Shown piece by piece: positions 1 to 12,365 of a stretch of 64,000 nt of DNA; position 1 is the first letter of the stretch; each line of letters begins with the position of its first letter. Made by a program: the position numbers and the translations under genes. The stretch is taken from contig MU008216.1 of assembly GCA_010909165.1 (NCBI GenBank), positions 124,001 to 188,000 of the forward strand. The letters run 5' to 3'. The notes below the pieces were generated by a model. That model had not been told where the DNA came from, ran no database searches, and saw only the letters and a program-made list of their open reading frames with translations. Origin of the DNA: Anthoceros angustus (lineage: Eukaryota; Streptophyta; Anthocerotopsida; Anthocerotales; Anthocerotaceae).

Positions 1-1501
1 GTGAGCACCTAACCATGCACGCACCCTCGACACATCCTCGGACCTCCAAAAGGACATGTTTCCCCATTAGAAGATCATTTTTCGCATTCTTTTTGCAGTG
101 CATGCACAAGTTTGCGCATAAGCGTTATTTAGGCGCACACTTATGCGCGCTAGGCCCCTGGTATACAAAACATACAAAACCACGCAAAATGCGAAACTAC
201 GGACATGGCGAAATTATGGAACAATGAGGTCATTGACCCTTCATCACAACTAAATCGCCATGAACACAGTACAAGGCGCCACGGCGTGTAAATGACTCGA
301 TAGGAAGTGGTCGGATGAGAATGCCGAAACGATGGATGAACACCTACAAAACCAACAAAACCAAACCAACTTTAGTTTCCGGCGAAATAGGGTTGGGATT
401 TTTCCCAAACCCTTTTGATGGGAGAAACCCCTTTCTACACGTATTTTTCTCCACGTTGTTATTCCCTCTTGCCTTGTATGGTATTTGGGTTTGAATCTCT
501 CCCCATCCTCTTGGGGAAAAGGTTCAAGCTTCCTTTATTCGAGCTCACATCACTGTAAGTGCTCGACCCGCTTACCTAGCCTCCTTTACGAATTTGCCGC
601 CTTTCACCTTGAACTTGAAAGCCTTTTTGCCTGCCCTCTTTCCTCTACCGCCTTTAGCTTCTTGACATTGTCAACCCCGATCTTTCCCCTTACCACCTCC
701 TTCCCTGCAGGTCTTTCCGTTCGCTTTGGCTCAATACTGATTCCCAGGCTTCCTTTTGTTGGCTCTCTCAAGCTGCCGATTGGTTGAAAAGGCTCGAGTT
801 TGAAACTTTAAGACTCCCAGCTTGGCCTACTCCCTACTCCCAGCTTGCCCTCTCTCATATCCCCTCAACCACCACATCCGAAGGGACCTTAAATTGAGAT
901 ACCTTCGTCTCATCCGGTCTCCTCTCTATTCTATCCCTCCTCTCACACCCGGACTACGGTTATACAAGGAGGAGTTTCGTGTCAATCCCCTTTGGTTTTC
1001 TTGCCACCTTGCATCTTAGATCTCCTCTCTTCAAACTCCGTACACTCATTGGTCAGTGCATTAGCTCCCATCACCTCCGGATCGAAACTAAGCTAGTTCG
1101 GGCGCCTCCTTAAGAAAACGGATTTCTGAGCTTTGCTCCTTGGACCACGAATATGAATCACATTTTCTCTTCTATTGTCCGCCTATCTTTGATATTCGAG
1201 CTCATTACACTCTTCTTTTCGAGTGTCTTTGGTTTTCCTCATGTAGATTTTTCTTTTCACATTTTAAACTTTACGGACTCTCTCTAAGCTTTTGAACATC
1301 GACATGCTTTGTTGAACTTGTTATTGGTTTCACTTCCTTTTTTTTCCTTTTTCATCTCAAGCGATTCTTGTCTTTCTAGTTCAAACATACGTATGAATAC
1401 TCGATTTTTTCCCTCTTTCACGTTGTACTATCCCTGTCCTGTGATGGCCCTTTCATCTTTAGCGGATGTAAATAAAATTGTTTGTAAATAAACTTGGACG
1501 A
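1..1501. repeat. Long direct repeat, copy 1 (cut by window start)
   Basis: This stretch matches 2175-3649 in the same orientation from its first base to the shared end 'aaacttggacga'. The two copies are nearly identical over long runs and differ by many 1-5 base insertions and deletions. The copy starts exactly at the window edge, so its true left end is unknown. No protein family is recognisable; reading frames are broken relative to copy 2. Two direct copies 0.67 kb apart could be LTRs of a small element or a tandem duplication. I see no TG...CA ends and no clear primer-binding site after copy 1. Confidence 0.85.
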
Positions 1502-2174
1502 CGTTTGGCTGCTGCCCATCGACTCCGTTGTTGGGAAGGTGACCGAACCATAGCACCGTCCCAAAAACAGCCAACAGTTTGAAGGCACCACCTCCAACGC
1601 CACGGCACTATCCACCGTATTTGAAGCAACACACCGCCCCGTGACTATCCACCAACCTGGGCATGGACCTACTTGCAACTTGTAGCGCCCGTCAACTGAT
1701 CCGCTCCTTCCACCATGTCACGCACATGTAGCCACAGAGCTTGTCACGATTAATGCCTAGCCTCGAGTTCAAGTTGAGTTCTGATTACCTAGGTCATTTG
1801 CCGGCTGGCGGTATGCACGCCCAGTCTCCGCTTGCACCTGTAAATGATATTCAACCCTAAACCATAAATCCGACCAGGATTTTTAAACCCGTAGCATTTC
1901 GAAGGCAGCGCGTGGGCGGGCCCGTTCCTTGGCCACGGGTTCGTGAAATGAAGCGGCAAAAGGCCAGCTATGTGGGGACATTGTCCTTAAACAAGTTGGA
2001 TTTTTTAAGCATATTTTGATATTCCATTCTTTATTAAATTTTAATCCTAGATAAAAATAGACATTACTATAACATGTAAAAAAAATCAGACAAGTTGGAA
2101 AAGAAATGAATTTTTCATAATTGTAGACATTGCGTGAGGACAAAATAAGAGCGTTTCAACCGTTTCTAACTAAA
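1502..2174. other. Spacer between the two direct-repeat copies
   Basis: About 670 bp of unique sequence between the repeat copies. The first half is GC-balanced and the second half AT-rich. No convincing coding exon, RNA gene or reverse transcriptase motif is visible on either strand. Confidence 0.6.
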
Positions 2175-3649
2175 GTGAGCACCTAACCATGCACGCACCC
2201 TCAGACACATCCTCGGACCTCCAAAGGACATGTTTCCCCATTAGAAGATCATTTTTCGCATTCTTTTGCAGGTGCACAAGTTTATGATAAGCGTTATTTA
2301 GGCGCACACTTATGCGCGCCTAGGCCCCAGTATACAAAAACATACAAAACCACGCAAAATGCGAAACTACGGACATGGCGAAATTATGGAACAATGAGGT
2401 CATTGACCTTCATCACACCGACTAAATCGCCATGAACACGAGTACAAGGCGCCACGGTGTAAATGACTCGATAGGAAGTGGTGCGGGCCAGAATGCGGCG
2501 ATGGATGAACACCTACAAAACCAACAAAACCAAACCAACTTTAGTTTCCGACGAAATAGGGTTGGGATTTTTCCCAAACCCCTTTTGATGGGAGAAACCC
2601 CTTTCTACAGACATTGTTTTCTCACGTTGTTATTCCTCCGCCTTGTATGGCTGAAATCAGGGTTTGAATCTCTCCCCATCCTCTTGGGAAAGGTTCAAGC
2701 TTCCTTTATTCGAGCTCACATCACTGTAAGTGCTCGACGTTTACCTAGCCTCCTTTCGAATTTGCCGCCTTTCACCTTGAACTTGAAAGCCTTTTTGCCC
2801 TCTTTCCTCTACCGCCTTTAGCTTCTTGACATTGTCAACCCGATCTTTCCCTTACCACCTCCTTCCCTTGAGTCTTCCGCTTTGGCTCAATCGATTCGGG
2901 CTTCCTTTTGTTGGCTCTCTCAAGCTGCCGATTGGTTGAAAAGGCTCGAGTTTGAAACTTTAAGACTCCACTTGGCCTACTCCTACTCCCGACTTGCCCT
3001 CTCTCATATCCCCTCAACCACCACATCCAAGGGACCTTAAATTGAGATACCTTCGTCTCATCCGGTCTCCTCTATTCTATCCTCCTCTCACACCCGGACT
3101 ACGGTTATACAAGGAGGAGTTTCGTGTCAATCCCCTTTGGTTTTCTTGCCCGCCATGCTTGTCTTAGATCTCCCTCTCTTTCAAACTCCAGACACTCATT
3201 GGTCAATTCATTAGCTCCCATCACCTCGGATCGAAACTAAGCGCTAGTTCAGGCGCCTCCTTAAGAAAAGCAGTTCTGAGCTTTGCTCCTTGGACCTGAA
3301 TATGAATCACATTTCTCTTCTATTGTCCCGCCTATGCCGATATTCGAGCTCATTACACTCTTCTTTTCGAGTGTCTTTGGTTTTCCTTGCGTAGATTTTT
3401 TCTTTTCACATTTTAAACTTTCTCGACTCTCTCTAAGCTTTTGAACATCGACATGCTTTGTTGAACTTGTTATTGGTTTCACTTCCTTTTTTTTCCTTTT
3501 TCATCTCAAAGCCATTCATCTTTCTAGTTCAAACATACGTATGAATACTCGATTTTTTCCCTCTTTCACGTTGTACTATCCCTGTCCTGTGATGGCCCTT
3601 TCATCTTTAGCGGATGTAAATAAAATTGTTTGTAAATAAACTTGGACGA
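2175..3649. repeat. Long direct repeat, copy 2
   Basis: Full-length partner of 1-1501. It carries an open frame of about 129 codons (2432-2821, plus strand) that is interrupted in copy 1. The protein is not recognised and looks like chance coding in a C/T-rich tract. The junctions on both sides differ from those of copy 1, so both ends of the repeat are defined here (left 2175, right about 3649). Confidence 0.85.
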
Positions 3650-4860
3650 GAAGAAATGAGTCTTAGGTTCGAATCCCCTAGGGTAAGTTTAAGAATTTAT
3701 TTTGAAATGTACAACAAATATTTATATATTTACAAATTAATGATAATGAGCAAAGGGTTATGTAGCATGGTTTAGTTTAGTAGCCTATGGTGCTAGTAGC
3801 CTAGGTGGTCTTAAAATTTTTTGTTTGTAGTTTTGTGGTAAACACAGGTACTAGATTTCAGGTGGTTGAGCGTTTGAACCAAGGTACTTGTTTTTGAATT
3901 GTTGTGTGTTCGAATTCGTAGGACAACTTGGTATTTTGGAGCTCGGCAGGATGGGTCCCGTATATCATATATCGCGGTATGCAACAAAAGGGATGTATCC
4001 TATATGCCATGTAGTATGGGATGTATTCTAAATTTTGCCAGCGCGGGATGCAATAAGATGGGATGTATTCTTGAATTTTGCAATGCGGGATGTAACAGGA
4101 TGGGATGTGTCATGCGTGACATGTACATGTACATGTACATAGTATACTCCTATATGTATGCCCTTTATAATCTATCATCATATATAAATAATTAAGCTTG
4201 TATCAATCTACATATACGTGTACACGCACCCTGTATTTCTACCATGGATATAACTGGACAATGGGAGGGTGCATATTAAACATCAATGTAAGACTGGTTG
4301 AAGGCCAAAAAAATTAGTGTTCAACCTATGTATAAGTATGATCAAGTAAAAACATTGATAAAAAAATGGTGTGGATATGAGGTTGAAGGGAAAGGTGGGA
4401 GTTGCAGATCCGTGTTCCAGTGATGTTCTGGTGTGGGCAACATAAACGAATAATTATTGAGAGAGCCTGGGTGTGATGACGAAGACAAGTGAAACTTAAA
4501 CAAATAGTTCTCTAAATGGGGTGTAATAAAGAGGGGAGGGTGATTGGGAAGGAAGGGGGCTCCATCAACATAAACAAATAGTTCTCTAAAGACGGTGTAT
4601 TAAAGAGGGGGAGGGTGATAGGGGAGAGAGGGGCTCCTCGAACATAAACAACTAGTTCTTAAAAGCGGGTGTAATAAAGAGGGGATTGTGATAGGGGGAG
4701 AGAGGGGGTTCCTTGTTACAATCATGTTGCAATTGCATGTGGAAAATAATAATAATAAATGGTTGTGAGAGAGGGGGTGTAGTTATGAAGGTGAGATGGA
4801 AAGAGAGAGAGCCAGGTTCGTGTTAAGATTGTGGCACCACATGGGGAAAGAAGTAACAAA
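3650..4860. other. Non-genic AT-rich sequence with short repeats
   Basis: No gene is seen. It contains a short (TGTACA)n run near 4121-4140, repeated 'gggatgtat' words around 3975-4110, and the 4490-4715 tandem repeat listed separately. Confidence 0.5.
4490..4715. repeat. Three imperfect tandem copies of a ~75-85 bp unit
   Basis: Three successive units each carry 'aaacaa(a/c)tagttct', then 'ggtgtaataaagagggg', then 'gtgatagggg', then a 'ggggctcc' or 'ggggttcc' word. The copies have diverged and carry small indels. No coding potential is seen. Confidence 0.7.
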
Positions 4861-5239
4861 CTTAATACCAAGCCTCCAAAGCATGTTGCAATTTGAAAAG
4901 TGTAATATAAAATTGCAACAACGACTGTAACATAGGCTGCCCTTTCCAGTAGGTTTCTCTACTTGTCGAGGTTAGGGGTACAAGTCTATTGGCCACCGAG
5001 TCCTCAGTGCCGGCGGCCTTTGTTGGAAGTTGGGCCTCCTGTGCCCCTACCTTGGCCTCTCGCTTTCTAATCAGGGATTCCTGCATTTTGGATGGTTTCA
5101 TGTAAGAGAATAGGCCATGGGTTGGACTCGGGATATCGTTTGTGCATATTCATGTCATTATCAATCCTCCGGGTTGGGTGGCGGAGGGATGCACTACAGC
5201 CAAGGTTCACAAGTGCACCCCAATGTAAGAAGACCATGT

Positions 5240-5650
5240 TTTCATTCCCTTTGTTATTGAGACTCACAAGGCCATGGGCAAGTACTACTCGAGGTTTATC
5301 AAGGCTTGTGCTAAAGCATACTAAATCCACAAGAACGGGGTAGGTCTCCCTCTTTCCTATGTGGTGGCTTTCTTCTGGCAACGAGTATCCATTGTTTTGC
5401 AAAGGGCATTGACAAACGCAATTTTAAGGACAACTTCAAACGCGGGACAACTTCAAACGCGAGACAACTTTAAACGCGGGGAACATAGCATCTTTAGCTC
5501 CAGTGATTGGTAGGTTCTTCCTTATTCCAAATTAAAACATCTTGGGAGTAGTAGGTAGCTTTAGAGTAGACGTTCGGGGGGCCTAGTCTCCCTTGGCCTG
5601 GGCCCTCTAGAGGGTTGTTCCCCGTTGCCCCAATGTCTACATATGGGACT
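5240..5650 (+). mobile_element. Dispersed repeat family fragment, copy A (protein-derived)
   Basis: The plus-strand reading 'FFWQRVSIVLQRALTNAILR' is shared in recognisable form with a minus-strand copy near 10.5-10.84 kb and a plus-strand copy at 11.89-12.36 kb. The homology to the 12 kb copy runs on past the coding-like part to the 'gggttgttcc' tail near 5.6 kb. An in-frame stop interrupts this copy. The conserved reading frame between diverged copies implies descent from a protein-coding mobile element. I do not recognise the protein. Confidence 0.6.
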
Positions 5651-6308
5651 TCCCATCTCTACAGATTTATAAAGTCTTCATGTTTTTCAATGCAATTTAA
5701 TAAGAAGGGCTTTTTCAAATTCGAAGGTAATAAGAATTTAAATTATTTTTTTGATGATGAATTGATAATATTTAATTTTTATATATTCATTGTAATTATG
5801 TGCTATCATAATGGTATGAGTTTCAACTAGTTTGAATGGACATATTTTAGCTGTCAAATCTAGAATGGGCATTTTCTATGGAAGTAAGTATGATATGGCA
5901 TTGATTTTGACAGTTTTGCGACAAATTGAAAAACAAGTCTTTGAAATATGTATCTACATTTCTAATTCAATCATACAGTTTTGCCACAAATTTAGAAACA
6001 AGTCATTGAAATATGTAACTACATACCTAATTTAATGATATTGGAATCAAAATATCGTTGCAAAATGTGCTTAGTTGTAGGTCCATAAAAATGTTCTATT
6101 TTATTCCAATTAGAGCTAAAATTTCATCATATTCTTGATCTCGTTAAAAACCAACATGCATATTACGGCGTAGCAGAATTTGAATGTGATCCAGATTTTG
6201 CAATGAAGAAGTAAGGTTGCAAGAAAATACAACCACCAATATATGTAGTTACATAATTCAATTATAATGATATGATTACTACAAATAGTTATAAGTCCAT
6301 GAAACTTC
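5651..6308. other. AT-rich intergenic sequence
   Basis: Lies between the repeat fragment and the 3' end of the SF1 gene. It has two related stretches containing 'agttttgc(g/c)acaaatt' (5912-5935 and 5978-6001), each followed by 'aaacaagtc(t/a)ttgaaatatgta'. No gene is seen. Confidence 0.5.
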
Positions 6309-9300
6309 CTATTTTGTTCCAACTAGAGCCAAGATTTTTTCATATTCAGACTCTCTTTGCAAACCAACATGGGCACTAGAATTTGGGAGAATGGCTGTTG
6401 TAGAATCATAATATTGCTTATTAGAGGTTGAAAAATCAATCGAAGTAGTATTAGGAGGCATAGATGGTTGATTATCATCACATTCTTTATAACACTGGGC
6501 TTTGAGCATAGTATCATAAAGGCTGAAATTCATATCAGCTATTGTTGCATTGTTAAGATTTCCATTGGTGTCTGCAACACTAAGAATGTCGGATTGTGAA
6601 TTTGGATGCAGGCATATTTGTGACGTGACACCACTACTAGAGTTACAAGCAAGGTGTGAAAAGTTCGGCGGATATGGCAACATTGGAGTAAGAATTGGAG
6701 AAGGTGTTATAAGATTAGATGGAGAAAATGAGACTCTTCCCCATGCATGAAGAAAAGGATTATTAAAACTATTCTGATCAATTGGAGGTTGAAGTTTTGT
6801 TTCCTGACCTTGGGAAGCACTTGTAGGAAACTGTCCAGGAAAATTTTTAATTGAACTATCGATGATATTGGTGGATGTAGGAGCCAGTTTTTGATGTGAG
6901 GGAGATGATGTTGAAGAATTGGAAGTAGACTCACTTGTAGATGGAATGGGAAGCCACAAGCCGGGAAACATTGGGGCCCCAGTTCTATTTAGTGTTGCAC
7001 TTGCGGTAAAAATCTTTGGAGAAATTGGTGGCATTCCCCAATGAGGCCATGCATTAGGTTGTAATGAGGGGTTGCCCCAAGGTGCAGTAAGTTGAAAATC
7101 TTTGAGTGCATGTTGAAAATTTGTGTTCCAATTGGGACATCCAAATAATGTTGATGGATTGGGTAGTTTATCTAACATCAAAGAAGAAATGTACGAAGAA
7201 GGTGTAGAATTGAACATAGATTGTGAAGTTGAAGATGGACTTGTATTAGTAAACATGGGAACTGTAGCCTCATGTTTCATAGACTCACTATCTTTCTCTT
7301 TATTACTAACACTTATGCTTGTATCATCATCTTCTTTAGGTTTCATAACATCATTAGATTCAAGAAAAGAATATTGGTCATATAGTGTGGATAAAAGTTG
7401 AGAATTCAACAAAACTGGAGAAGGAGGATACATAGGATTAGAAGGGGTTTGAATGGTTGCAGCACTACTTTGAGAGCATGTAGTATCATTCCCTTCTATT
7501 CTTGTTGTATCTAGGAGCCATTGGGAATCTGAAATTGTAGAGGGTACGCTTTCAACTTTGGTATCATTTGATATAATGGGTATACTAGCTGGTGAGGCCT
7601 CAACAACTGATTGTGATGAATATGTATTTGGATACATGTTACTACTACTCTGGGCACCAATACCAATAGATATACCATCTCCAAGCTCTTTTAGAAAAGT
7701 AAGATATTCTGTATCTAATACTTTTTCCTGTATTACACCATATTACAATGTTTACAAGAATTGAACATCATTTTGGTTAAGTTAGGTTTTTAAATAAAGT
7801 AAATAAATACAATGGTTAAGTAACATTTGGAAAACAACAGGAGATTGTTTATAAACCTTAGAAGTCCCTATACTTGTCGACGCACAGTCTGCAGTTGGAT
7901 GACTCCCATCTCCACATATTGCACATGTTACCTAAATATAAAATTCATATATTTATTAATTAAATATATAACTAAAAATAATGGAAGAAAACCATAAAAA
8001 AACACTAGCAACCTTAACACGGGGAGGTAAAGAAAGCTTGTCTTTTGGACAACACCAATCTTTGTGCCCAAGCTCTCCACAATTAGAGCATCTAGTTGTC
8101 TCCCTCACCGTCCCTAAATTTCAATGAAGAGTGTGTAAGCTTATAGACTAACATGGATCACCAAAATATTAGTACTAGACTAATATGACACATCAATCAC
8201 CATTCATTTCCGCCAATTCTCGTAATTGCTTTCTTTTATGCGCATTTTTCTCTTCCTGGGGAAAACATTTAAAGAAAGTTACTAATATAGCAAGTGAAAT
8301 TTGTCTAAAGTAAGTCTAGACTATAATATTATAATGTTGCATAATTTTTAAACAACATAGGTAGTTAAACAACATACATGCATAAAAAATGATATTTATT
8401 GGAATTCTACATCTTTTTATAACCTTACATCCACAGGAGTTAATAATGGCTTGATTAATGTTATAGCAGCATCAATTTTGTCATATGAGTCACTTGTAAT
8501 GTGGACATGAAGATCATCAAATGCACCCTCCATGTTCTTTTGTAAGCCTTGTATGTGCTGTAGAAATGAAATAGTATTTAAATGTGATACTCTTATGATT
8601 TATGTTCAATCCATTTTGTGTTACTAGAAACATTAATGAATCTTGTCATACCTTACCCTCTTTGACAGCACCCTTTCCTCGTATGGCTATTCTAGTGCCA
8701 GTTTCCTGTGTACACAAATCTTAGTGGATGTAGTCTAAAACATGAATATTTTATGTGTTAATGAAGTGTCAAGCAAAAAAAACAATGATACCATTTCCAT
8801 TCGTTTTTGGGTATTTCCTCGAGGCCCAAGAATCAATCCAATAAAATTATATCCTGGATAATCTTGTACCTGTTGAGCATTCTATTCATGTAACTTAATA
8901 TATTAATGATGTTGAATTGAAGAACTTTTAAATTCTCACACTTACTGGTATGAATAGCTTGGCTTCTTTGCAAACTGGTCTATATCCAGTAGGAGGTTTG
9001 TAGAGTGGATTTAGTTTCATACATTCACCTATATGAACATGAAAGCTGTAGTTACCTTTCTCATGTAATAAGATTGCAAGATTAGTAATAGAATTAGAAC
9101 CTCATATTACCTATAGCTTCTCGCCTTTCTAGCTCTAGCTGTTCTTTCTTTCTTCCCTGGTAATAAGAAAATGAGATTGTTAGTTTAGTGCTTACGCATC
9201 TTTCATCAAAGTGGTAATTTAAAACAAAAATGAAGAGATGTGTGCATACCTCTCTCGTATTTGTTCTTTGACCATTTGCATCGTATATAGGCGGTGGTGA

Positions 9301-9795
9301 TGAAGAACGTGTGCTATCAATCAAATCTACCTCCAACTTTCCCGAATCCAATTGCGCAGCAATCTGCTCTGCACGAGTCTGCTCAAAATTCGTACCACCA
9401 GACAGGTAGCAACATCACTTAATGCCACCTGGAATATAAGTTACCGTATGAGAATGAAACAACGCCACAAATTTTTGTTAAGTTGAGTATGGGCCACAAG
9501 CTTTCTATAATAGCTTGACGTTGTTATGGATTTGAGGTATATAAATTATAGAAGACTTAGAAATTGCTTTGAGCTCTACCTGCAAAGCAAGAGCTCTGCC
9601 TCTTTTCATCATTGGATCTTCAGTCAGATCAATCCCCCACTTTGTTTTTCTGGAAGGTAAATTTTGTGTAGTATCTTCAACTTGTTCCTTAGGCTCCCAC
9701 TTTGGTTTTTTCCTAGGAACAGGAATTGAAGCCCCGAGAACCTTGGTCTTTGGAATTACAAATTGAAGCTTTGTTTTAGGTTTCATATCATCCAT
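6309..9795 (-). CDS. SF1: Branchpoint-binding protein / splicing factor 1 (SF1/BBP)
   Basis: Binds the intron branchpoint in early spliceosome assembly in the nucleus. About eleven exons read in order on the minus strand: a KTKWG-containing N-terminal part (about 9580-9795); the helix-hairpin with '[16 protein letters not shown]' (about 9250-9388); a charged linker; a KH domain over five small exons (about 8425-9025) with '[18 protein letters not shown]' and '[13 protein letters not shown]'; then two CCHC zinc knuckles, '[14 protein letters not shown]' (8.01-8.11 kb) and '[11 protein letters not shown]' (7.86-7.93 kb). The last exon (6309 to about 7729) starts '[16 protein letters not shown]', as in plant SF1, then continues as a long Ser/Pro/Asn-rich tail. 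The RRM found at the C-terminus of flowering-plant SF1 is not visible. The first in-frame ATG is at 9795; an upstream 5' exon is possible. Small internal exon limits are approximate. Confidence 0.85.
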
Positions 9796-9861
9796 GTTGT
9801 AGTTGTTTTCTTGTGCAATATTTGGTAACTTAATAAATGATTGGGCTTGTATTTCTTGCAA

Positions 9862-10500
9862 AGGTATTTGAACATGAATTTATCCTAGAGAAGGTAGAGA
9901 TGAGAGATATCATTAGCAATGAAATCAATATCTATATTTTCATGGCGTGACTATGATATAAACCAAACTTCTTATAGTGCAAAAATAGTCATATTTCTAT
10001 CCAACATAACATATTATTAGACTTATTCGCATAGAATAGTAGTCCAACGCATTTGATACAAACTGTTTGTTTTCCTATCATTTGGAACCAACGAGAATGA
10101 CTGCAGTGCATAGTGAGAGCCCTTACCTTGAATGAGGGCACTTCTCAATTCACAAAGTTGGATATCAGGTTTGGTATGAGCTCTGAGTAATAGGTTTCTA
10201 TTTTTGTGAGGCCTTGGACTATCTCTTATTTTGTGTGGACAGTTATTAACTAGACTCTTGCAAGATTTAAAGTATTTTCTATTTTATATGGACAGTTACC
10301 ACCTAGAGTCTTATTTAATATTTTGATAGCCCCTTTTATAAGGAGACCATTTTGGGAATTTCAAGAGGAGTAATATTGCTCATAACATGTTGCAAATCCC
10401 ACGTCCTAATGTGTATTCGAAAAGAAGTTTTTAATAAGGATAGATGGGTTCACCCATCTACAAAAGGACATCAAAGGGAGGCCCCCAAGGATCAGAGCAA
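9862..10500. other. Intergenic, AT-rich
   Basis: Upstream of the SF1 gene; probably holds its promoter or a 5' non-coding exon. No coding signal is seen. Confidence 0.4.
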
Positions 10501-11235
10501 AGAAGGAGCAACTAAGCTCCATGTCTAAAGTCACCTACAACATCTACAATGTCATAACTAGGGAGATTGAATGGCCTACATATTATTGAACTAGTCGAAG
10601 ATGCATCTTGAGCAGTCGGTGCTATGCGTAAGATAGCCCCTGCAAGTGTCCTTTGGAGGGTAATGGAGACCTGCTGCCAAAAGAACGTTGTGAAATAGAA
10701 GAGAGGTAGACCCGCTCTATATTTCCTTACATGATATGCTTTGGCACATGCTTTCATAAATTTATCAAAGTCTTTAGCCAACGTCCCATAAGTCTCCAAG
10801 AGAAGCGAGATGAAGAGATGGCTTGCATGCATTCCCTATACTTAGTAACCTTAAAAGCCGCCTCTCTAACTGCCTCCTCACCCAAGATGAGGTGCAGTCA
10901 GCTCGGTGCAAGTTAGCTCTGATCATTTGCCTTGTACTTTAAGCATACAAGGCTCCCTCCAAACCATATAACCATTTTAATAACCCACAACTGCAACGTC
11001 AAAAATGAGACAATGAGCAAGATGCATCCCAAGTGCGTCCATGACAGAACCACATTTGTAAGTGAGAAATGAGGAAGCCACTCTTCAACCAAGGCCATAG
11101 AAGAAGCCGATACTCAGTCAAGCCCATACGAAGCATCGCTGTAGTGAAAGTTGTAGGTGCTATATACGAGCCAATAGCCAAGGCTGTGCGCTCTTCCCGA
11201 AACAAGAGAGGAGAAGCTACATAGTGAGGCGCCAT
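10500..11235 (-). mobile_element. Dispersed repeat family, copy B and attached open frames
   Basis: The minus-strand frame 10512-10832 contains 'FIKACAKAY'-like and 'FFWQQVSITLQRTLAGAILR' segments homologous to copies A and C. The further minus-strand open stretches up to about 11235 (81 and 61 codons) may belong to the same element in other frames. The family is not recognised, no full-length copy is present, and the frames are broken. Confidence 0.5.
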
Positions 11236-11890
11236 GGTGGACTAATAGGCTTTCGGCCTACATATCTACAAATCACTCTACGATGTCCTCCAATGTGGTA
11301 TTTGCACAAAAGTTGGGCTGCGTGGGCTTCAAGCGTCGCTCTTGGAGAAGCACTACCGGCAGGCATAGTTGGCCTTTCTTCAGGATTCCTCTGTTCCCAC
11401 GGCCACTCGGTCTCGGCTTCGCTCTTGCTCAAGGAAGGGAACAAGTTCCTAGCTTCTAGCCCAACCCAGTATCCAGGCATTCCGCATCGCATCAACAACT
11501 TTTTCCACTACGATGCGCTTTCGCCTGGGCTTGGTCCAACCTCAGGCCTATTCTCTCTCTATTTGCAGCTGTTGAGCCCCCCTCAATGACTCGGGGACGC
11601 ACCTGGCCCGCTGTCCTGCTAGAGGACAGCGCATTGCTATGCCTGATGTCGTCCGGGACGTCATGTTCTCAATGGCTAAGGAGAGCGGGTTCTTGCCTCA
11701 TAGAGAGACCCATACACCTTGCTCAACGGCATTTCTTTCAGGGCTGACCTTTTTTCGTCCCGGGGATACCAAGTTTTTGTTGTTAATGTGATTGTAACAA
11801 ACCCCACCTGGGACTCTATCTGCGAGCAAGTGATCCTTAACCCTTGAGGATGGGCGGCGTCCATAAGTACTTTCCTATGTAGGACAGCCA
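11217..11890. other. Unassigned sequence between repeat copies B and C
   Basis: A 121-codon plus-strand open frame (11224-11589) and antisense frames exist, but none matches a family I know and there is no start context or splice pattern that argues for a gene. Probably repeat-derived. Confidence 0.35.
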
Positions 11891-12365
11891 CACCTTTAAA
11901 TCCCCCTTGCCATTGAGACCCATGGAGGCATGAGCTTCTCGAGCAAGAATTTCTCGAGGTTTGTTAAGCCTGTGCCAAGGTGTACCACAATTGCTAGAAT
12001 GGGGTTGGTCTTCCCCTTTCTTGTATTGTGGCTTTCTTCAGGCAACCAAGGCGTACCGCAATCGCAGGAATGGGTTGGTGTACCCCTTTCTTGTATTGTG
12101 GCTTTCTTCGGGCAACGAATGTCCTTTGTCCTGCAAAAGGCGTTGGCAAACGCAGTGTACAAAACGATGATGACAAGCGTAGGGAGGCGCCTTCTTGGCC
12201 CGAGTGGTGATAGGTGTTTTCTTATCCCAACCTAGAAATTCTCCGTGCAGTAGGTAATGTTGAGGTGAGCGATCACGGGGTTAGTCCCCCTTGGCATTAC
12301 GCCATTGGTTGGGTTGTTCCTTTTCCTTTGTGGGGTAGATGGTTCTTTTGTTACATAAAGTCTCT
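11890..12365 (+). mobile_element. Dispersed repeat family, copy C with internal 72-bp duplication
   Basis: Homologous to copy A along about 450 bp, including the non-coding tail ('ggttgttcc' near 12.31 kb). The plus-strand reading ends 'RMSFVLQKALANAVYK', the cognate of the RALTNAILR block of copy A. A segment of about 72 bp is duplicated in tandem: 'cccctttcttgtattgtggc' occurs near 12014 and again near 12086, each time followed by 'tttcttc(a/g)ggcaac'. Confidence 0.6.

Noticed and set aside
1-3649. LTR retrotransposon with the two direct repeats as LTRs
   Set aside because: There are no TG/CA ends, no primer-binding site or polypurine tract, and only 0.67 kb between copies with no element protein. 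Kept as a direct repeat of unknown nature.
3660-3690. tRNA-like 'ggttcgaatcccc' box after the direct repeat
   Set aside because: Only a T-arm-like B box is present. No A box or cloverleaf can be built from the 70 bases upstream; at most it hints at a SINE.
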